Shown here in pieces: positions 59,443-64,000 of a stretch of 64,000 bases of DNA. The position numbers and the translations under genes are program-made. This DNA comes from Rhodococcus sp. ARC_M5 (GTDB lineage Bacteria > Actinomycetota > Actinomycetes > Mycobacteriales > Mycobacteriaceae): contig NZ_JALGQE010000020.1 in the NCBI RefSeq assembly GCF_022810405.1, positions 17,760 through 81,759 of the forward strand, given 5' to 3'. The notes beneath the pieces were generated by a model. It made no database searches and was not told where the DNA came from. It saw nothing but the letters and a program-made list of their open reading frames with translations. Positions within the stretch are counted from its first letter, which is position 1, and each line of letters starts with the position of its first letter.

Positions 59443-60671
59443 ACGCGCGGCTCGCGGCGATGCCCGATGATGCGTACGTTCGCCCGTGGCCGCTGCACCC
59501 GCAGCCACTGCCAGGTGAGGCCCTCTCGTCCTGGTTGGCCCGGATATGCGAGCTGTATCCGCACATCAGGCCCTCTGACCTGCTTGCAGACCTCGAAACC
59601 GATTGTTCTGTCGAGGATCTCGACCGCTACACACCGGAGCCGATACTTGCCGAGCTGGCCGGTCGCGGCGCAGTCCCGGTAGAGAGGGTGCGGATGATGA
59701 CGTTGGCGGGGTGGACACCGTGGCTGCTCGACAGCACCGACCCCGCCGACTGCGACTTCGACACCTACGTCCACCAATTCTCGATCCTGCTACCGGCCGA
59801 CCTCGCGAGGGAGGATCGACGACGCCGCACACCCACGAGCGAAGCATGGTTGCCGTGGGCGAGCACTCCGCGCAGTCGGGCATGCCCGGCATGTATCGAC
59901 AGCCTCGAATCCACTGCTGATATCAACATGACTCTGCTGCACCAATATCCGGTGCTGAGCAGCTGCCTCGACCACCGTTGTCGACTCGAACCCTGCTCTG
60001 CTTTCCCTGGTCATGCAATCTTCTGGGATCAGGTCCGGTTCGGTTCGCATGAACGGGTCTCGCCCGTTCCGGTTCCCTCAGCGGTCACGGACCTCGATCG
60101 GCGCAGCACCGAGGCTCTGACGACGGGATGGGTGGAACTCGGCCCAGGCCGGGTACATGCCGCAGTGTGGTTCCGGCTTCTGCGCACCGTCGTCGACGAA
60201 GTGTCCACGCCACTGGTTCGCACCGGACGGTGGGCGACGAGGCTCGTTGCGATCTGGAAGGCCGCCGGTCGGTCTCGCCCGCTCCGGACCGCGTGGGTTC
60301 CGTTCGAGGACCTGCACTGGGACGAGCAGGCGACAGTCCTCGAGGCCGCAGCGATCGGCATTGCGATGGTCGAGAGCGGTGAGATCGATGCCGGCGGTGC
60401 GCACGCCTCTCTGCTGAGCCCACGACCCTATGAGCCGGTCGATCCCGGGACAGCTCCGACGCGCTCGTCTTATTTCGCACCTGAGCGCGATCTGTGGGCT
60501 GACGCGCACGCTGCGGCCGAGGCCGCCATCGCGGCAGCGCGCGTCGATCCCGCATCCGCCAGTTCGTTGTACAACTTCCTGCGCTGGGGGTGCCGCACCG
60601 CAGCGGAGCTGGATGAGACGGTGCAACTGTTCCTCGACCACGGGATCCCGCTGCACCATCCGCCGACGTAG
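59439..60671 (+). CDS. tniQ: TniQ-family transposition protein
   Basis: 410 residues. The N-terminal domain RPWPLHPQPLPGEALSSWLARICELY is the TniQ signature. It continues with two conserved Cys-containing patches (RACPACIDSLEST and VLSSCLDHRCRLEPCSAF), a zinc-ribbon type. TniQ selects or connects the target in Tn7- and Tn5053-type elements. A tniR resolvase gene, which follows tniQ in complete Tn402-like elements, is missing, and a recombinase remnant begins at 60.9 kb instead. The gene overlaps tniB by four bases. Confidence 0.85.
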   Translation: MNARLAAMPDDAYVRPWPLHPQPLPGEALSSWLARICELYPHIRPSDLLADLETDCSVEDLDRYTPEPILAELAGRGAVPVERVRMMTLAGWTPWLLDSTDPADCDFDTYVHQFSILLPADLAREDRRRRTPTSEAWLPWASTPRSRACPACIDSLESTADINMTLLHQYPVLSSCLDHRCRLEPCSAFPGHAIFWDQVRFGSHERVSPVPVPSAVTDLDRRSTEALTTGWVELGPGRVHAAVWFRLLRTVVDEVSTPLVRTGRWATRLVAIWKAAGRSRPLRTAWVPFEDLHWDEQATVLEAAAIGIAMVESGEIDAGGAHASLLSPRPYEPVDPGTAPTRSSYFAPERDLWADAHAAAEAAIAAARVDPASASSLYNFLRWGCRTAAELDETVQLFLDHGIPLHHPPT

Positions 60672-60920
60672 CTATCGCCCGATGGAGCGGGGTCGTCCGC
60701 GACGCATGCGCGGCGACAGCCGAGAAGCCCGTTTTCGCGCCGGGGTCATAGTCACCAACGTTGTTTGTGCGGTGACCGACGAGAATTTTCCTTCCCGCAC
60801 CGTCCTTGAGGAAACGCCAGGTGAGCGTAGTTTCTGTTCGATAAATGTGTAGGAGGTGCCCGCTACAGTCCTGCATATGACAGAACGCCAGCTCGCGGAC
60901 GGCTCGAACACGGTTCCGGC

Positions 60921-61680
60921 TGCGTGTCGGGTGGTGCGGCGGTGTTTCCTGCTTTACCGCCGGAGGTTGCCGCTCGGATCGAGCGCTCGATCGCTGCGTC
61001 TCGCTCCGCCGGCGCCCGGCGGGCCTACGCCTCGGCGTGGAGACGCTTCGAAACCTGGTGCGCCGCCACCGGGTATATCTCGTTACCGGCGCATCCCGCG
61101 ACGGTGGCGGCCTATCTCGTCGCCGCCGGCGGACACGCTCACCGTCGACGACGGGATGCGGGCGTATGCGCCGGCGACGTTCGGCAAATGGATCGCGGCG
61201 GTCGCGCGGACGCCACCGCGCTACCAGACACGACAACCCGGGCGGGCACGAGATGGTCCGCGCCACCCTCGCCAGTATTCGGCGGGATTACGCGTCGGCG
61301 GGCGAGCGGCCACGCAATCCACGCGCACCGCTGCTGACCTCCGACATCACCACCATCGTCGATCATGCACGTCTCAGTGTGACCGGGTGGGCGTCGGAGG
61401 TCCTCAAACGGCGCGACACCGCGCTGCTTCTGATGGGCTATACCGGCGCATTTCGTCGTAGCGAACTCGTGGCGCTCGAATGCGGCGGTGTCCGCCGCGA
61501 CCGCCTCGACGGTGCGCACGTACGGATTCGGGCGTCGAAGACCGATCAGGACGGCGTCGGGGCCTTCAAAGCCCTACCGTTCACCGGCCGTCACGAATCC
61601 TGCCCGGTCTGCGCGTGGGTACGTTGGCTGCAGGTCGTCGCGGCGTCCTCCACGTGCACCTCGCTACGTCGACGACCCAA
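60921..61680 (+). pseudogene. Decayed tyrosine recombinase, frameshifted and truncated
   Basis: Pieces in three frames match the intact enzyme at 52643-53806. LPPEVAARIERSIAASRSAG and RRFETWCAATGYISLPAHP come first. Then RAYAPATFGKWIAAVA (about 61158), then MVRATLASIRRDYASAGERP and MGYTGAFRRSELVALECGG (about 61430). It ends after VCAWVRWLQVVAASS near 61650. The C-terminal half with HxxR and the Tyr is gone. It is therefore inactive. Confidence 0.75.
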
Positions 61681-62572
61681 CGCCGCCGGATCGCGGTGAT
61701 CGACGGCACCCATTCCCGGCAGCTGTTACCCCCTCCGGGGCGCGCGGAGATCGTTCGGGCTGCGCTGGACGTGGCGCGTACGGCGCGCCTGCACGAGCTG
61801 GCAGCCGTGATCGGCGGCATCATCGCCCGCCTCCCCGAATCCGGTTGGCCGTCAGAACTGTTCGCGCGGCGAGACGCCCGCGTCCTGATCTTCGCCTCGA
61901 CCGGTCTGCCGTACACCCAGATCGCGGCCCTGCGGCACTGCAATGTCACCGCCGATCCAAGGATCGACGCCCTTCGTATCGACACAGGCCGCGGCGTCCA
62001 CACTGTCACTTCCCCCGGCACTGACGGGGGCGGGGTATCTCGCCGCGGATGGTGTATCAGCGCTTGTTGGAGGTGCTGGGCCATCGCACGCGGTATCCGA
62101 GTACCCGAATGCTCTCGATGCCGTGGGCGGTACCGGACTCGGCGGATTCGACCGGTACGTCGATCCGGCCGATCGGCAGCCGCTGTCGACTGCGATCGAC
62201 CGGTTGGGCCACACCCCGTTGATTGCGACCCCACTCACGTCCCGTGCGGTCGCCGACATCGTTCGAGCCCACCTGGACGGGCGAGTACCTGTGCACCGAC
62301 TCCACTCGGTGCAGGCACGGCAACCGAGCGCACAGCTCGTCCCGTAGCCCGCCTCGGCTTCGGTACTCGACCCCGGATACTACGAATACGGGACCCAGGC
62401 ACGCCGGGACGCGCACGAGCTACTCGGTGGCGTCGATTCAACGCTCGACGACCGTGCGGATGCACTGCTGAAGCGGCTTCTCGCGTTCGTCGAGGCAGAA
62501 GTACCGGAATATGGTCGGCCGCGCGTGCCGCGCCCATCGTACCTGCCCGTTCAGGACACCTTTCGGGCGTGA
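61650..62572 (+). pseudogene. Decayed recombinase-partner gene, fused behind the recombinase remnant
   Basis: Pieces match the intact protein at 39279-40280 (minus strand): LLPPPGRAEIVRAALDVARTA, LFARRDARVLIFASTGLPY, IDRLGHTPLIATPLTSRAVAD and YYEYGTQARRDAHELLGG near the end. There are frameshifts near 62040 and 62345. The first ~60 residues are lacking because a deletion joined this gene to the preceding one. Confidence 0.7.
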
Positions 62573-63009
62573 AGACGCTCGACGAGACCGAGAGTGAACC
62601 GGTCGATGTCCTCGATGGAGAAGCTCTCGTCACCGGTGATCGCGAGCGAGGACCGTCGCAGAAAGTGCACGCCACCGATCGGGATGCTCACCAGTTTCAG
62701 GGCGCGTTGGATCCATCGAACCGGCCGGATCGACGAGGCGACGTGATCGGCGGGGAGCATTGTTCCACCTGGACGCAGCACTCGCGACATTTCCGAGAGC
62801 GCGATGTCCGGGGCTGGGATGGCGCAGAGCGAGAACGTGCACACCATGGTGTCGAAGGATGTATCGGGGAAGTCCAGAGCGTGAGCGTCCCCGAGCGGCG
62901 GGTGCGCATCCGGTCTGACGTCGGTGTGGGCGCGAGCCGTGTGGTCACGACATTGGTGGTCATTGAGGCCAGGTGCACTGCATCGACAGCAGTCGTGTTG
63001 GAAGGTCAT
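62551..63009 (-). pseudogene. Class I SAM-dependent methyltransferase, N-terminally truncated
   Basis: The C-terminal two thirds is clear: GDAHALDFPDTSFDTMVCTF, then LSEMSRVLRPGGTMLPADHV and IPIGGVHFLRRSSLAITGDE, ending FTLGLVERLHARKV. The start of the family, with the glycine-rich SAM loop (VxxGxGxG), should lie upstream, but only weak, frame-shifted sequence is there. It is probably a remnant; a lost N-terminus by frameshift is possible. Original substrate unknown. Confidence 0.55.
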
Positions 63010-63082
63010 TCCGGCGTTCGAGCAGGTGGTGCAAGGACACGTGCCGAGGTATACGCCACCCTCTCCTTGATTGATCGTACGG

Positions 63083-63094
63083 ATGTACGTACAT
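63083..63094. promoter_or_regulatory. Perfect 12-bp palindrome ATGTACGTACAT
   Basis: It lies upstream of the methyltransferase remnant on its side of the region. A similar half GTACG occurs just before. Palindromes of this sort are common TetR- or ArsR-type operators; no regulator gene is present in the window. Confidence 0.3.
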
Positions 63095-63354
63095 TATGGA
63101 TGAGGCTAGTCGCCAATTCTGACAAACGTCACACTCGGGAGGAATGAAATTCCCTCGTCCGCCCCGAGTCGGCGAGTGCCGGACGGCTGAGGAGGACGTG
63201 ATGGTCGGCAACCGCTGCGGTGGCGCTGTGAGTCGTTGCGCCTCGCTGGATCAGTCGGTTGCGATGCCCCTGGTCGCCCAGTGGAATGCCGCCCACTTCA
63301 CCTCCACCCCGCAGGAATCGGAACCGTGCGCCTCGACGCACAGAACCTGCAAAA

Positions 63355-63370
63355 ATACCCCACGGGGTAC
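63355..63370. promoter_or_regulatory. CsoR/CstR-type operator
   Basis: ATACCCC, AC, GGGGTAC: an inverted repeat of the ATACCCC-GGGGTAT kind bound by copper-sensing CsoR and persulfide-sensing CstR repressors. It is 54 bases before the start of a persulfide-dioxygenase-like gene, so a persulfide-sensing CstR-type repressor is more likely than CsoR. Confidence 0.55.
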
Positions 63371-63423
63371 CGTGGATTCTTGACACCCATACGAACGCCG
63401 CCACGATCGACAAGGAGATTTCG

Positions 63424-64000
63424 ATGCTTCTCGAACGCATCTACGACGAAGACCTCGCCCAAGCCGGATACTTCATCGGCTGCCAGGCCAAAGGAGAGGC
63501 AGTGGTGGTCGACGCCCGCCGCGACATCGGTGTGTATCTGGATCTGGCCGATCGGCATGGCATGACCATCACCGCCGTGACCGAGACCCATATCCATGCC
63601 GACTACCTGTCCGGCACTCGCGAGCTGGCCAAGGCCACCGGGGCGGTCACCTACGTCTCAGGAGAGGGCGGCGACGATTGGCAGTACGGCTTCGAGGCCG
63701 AACGCCTCCACGATGGCGACACGCTGGCTCTGGGCAACATCACCGTGCAAGCCGTTCACACGCCCGGTCATACCCCGGAGCACCTCTCGTTCCTGGTGAC
63801 CGACGGTGCCTTCGCCGATGCTCCGGGATACATGTTGACGGGCGACTTCGTCTTTGCCGGTGATCTCGGCCGCCCGGACCTACTCGACGAAGCTGCCGAC
63901 GGTGTCGACACCCGTTTCGAGGGTGCCAAACAGATCTTCCGCAGTCTGAAGCGGTCGTTCGTCACGCAGCCAGATCATATCCAGGTCTTTCCGGGTCACG
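63424..64000 (+). CDS. MBL-fold persulfide dioxygenase-like protein (3' truncated by window edge)
   Basis: About 192 residues are visible from ATG 63424 to the edge without a stop. The metallo-beta-lactamase motif is [22 protein letters not shown] gives the next metal ligands, then [16 protein letters not shown]. This pattern belongs to ETHE1/SdoA-type persulfide dioxygenases, which often carry a rhodanese domain further on. They oxidise glutathione- or other low-molecular persulfides to sulfite. AAGGAG lies just before the start. With the CstR-like operator it forms a sulfide/persulfide detoxification unit whose rest lies outside the window. Confidence 0.8.
   Translation, partial: MLLERIYDEDLAQAGYFIGCQAKGEAVVVDARRDIGVYLDLADRHGMTITAVTETHIHADYLSGTRELAKATGAVTYVSGEGGDDWQYGFEAERLHDGDTLALGNITVQAVHTPGHTPEHLSFLVTDGAFADAPGYMLTGDFVFAGDLGRPDLLDEAADGVDTRFEGAKQIFRSLKRSFVTQPDHIQVFPGH

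Larger units (their letters stand above)
63010..63423. other. Regulatory region before the MBL-fold gene
   Basis: No gene. It holds the palindrome ATGTACGTACAT at 63083-63094 and the CsoR-like operator at 63355-63370. TTGACA near 63380 may be a -35 element of the following gene. Confidence 0.4.

Noticed and set aside
60672..62600. Right terminal repeat of the Tn402-like element close to tniQ
   Set aside because: No sequence matching the complement of the left repeat was found; the stretch is recombinase remnant.
1..64000. CRISPR arrays, rRNA and tRNA genes
   Set aside because: No regular repeat-spacer array, rRNA segment or cloverleaf was recognised while reading; a covariance-model search was not possible here.

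Overview
The window is high-GC actinobacterial DNA, most likely from a large plasmid of a mycolic-acid-containing genus such as Rhodococcus. The basis is codon usage, the many GTG starts, an SCO6880-type conjugation cluster with a cutinase-like protein, a primase-like replication gene, a parA/parB pair and a Tn402-like transposon. Species and replicon topology cannot be read from the sequence.

Layout. (1) 1-2.1 kb: the C-terminal part of a CBASS-type nucleotidyltransferase with a sensor domain, cut by the left edge, then a hairpin, a dif-like Xer site and a small nuclease-like gene on the minus strand. (2) 2.15-10.45 kb: a compact catabolic cluster (SCP2-type thiolase, two MaoC-fold hydratase genes, SDR dehydrogenase, acyl-CoA dehydrogenase, alpha-methylacyl-CoA racemase-like protein, double TetR repressor, acyl-CoA ligase). 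Together it looks like beta-oxidation of a methyl-branched or otherwise bulky acyl-CoA. (3) 10.65-12.3 kb: a secreted alpha/beta hydrolase. (4) 13.2-30.9 kb, minus strand: a conjugation (type IV secretion) block transcribed from about 31 kb leftwards. It holds secreted proteins, a cutinase-like protein, three tandem pilin-like proteins, two related export proteins, a VirB6/TrbL-like channel, SCO6880, a VirB4-like ATPase, a small HTH protein, an M23-lytic transglycosylase fusion and a type IA topoisomerase. No relaxase or coupling protein is visible. (5) 31-39 kb: regulators, an orphan P450, an RHH protein, a primase-like putative replication gene with a likely antisense RNA in its leader, and an AAA ATPase. 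(6) 39-53.8 kb: an accessory region of mostly unknown genes, with a catalytically dead recombinase partner at the left and an intact tyrosine recombinase at the right. It contains a SUKH immunity-like gene, a frameshifted gene, two paralogous genes each overlapping or abutting a different upstream partner, and an inverted-repeat motif that recurs three times upstream of minus-strand genes. (7) 54-56.6 kb: a CTAG-rich, repeat-rich segment followed by parA and a small ParB-like gene; probably the centromere. (8) 56.7-60.7 kb: a Tn402/Tn5053-type tniA-tniB-tniQ module with a recognisable left end. (9) 60.9-62.6 kb: a decayed copy of the recombinase plus its partner, side by side. (10) 62.5-64 kb: a truncated methyltransferase and a persulfide-dioxygenase-like gene behind a CsoR/CstR-type operator, cut by the right edge.

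How it fits together: the rep, par, Xer and conjugation functions form a self-maintaining backbone. The catabolic cluster and the 39-54 kb island are cargo. Recombinase remnants and the Tn402-like element show repeated insertion beside the stability genes.
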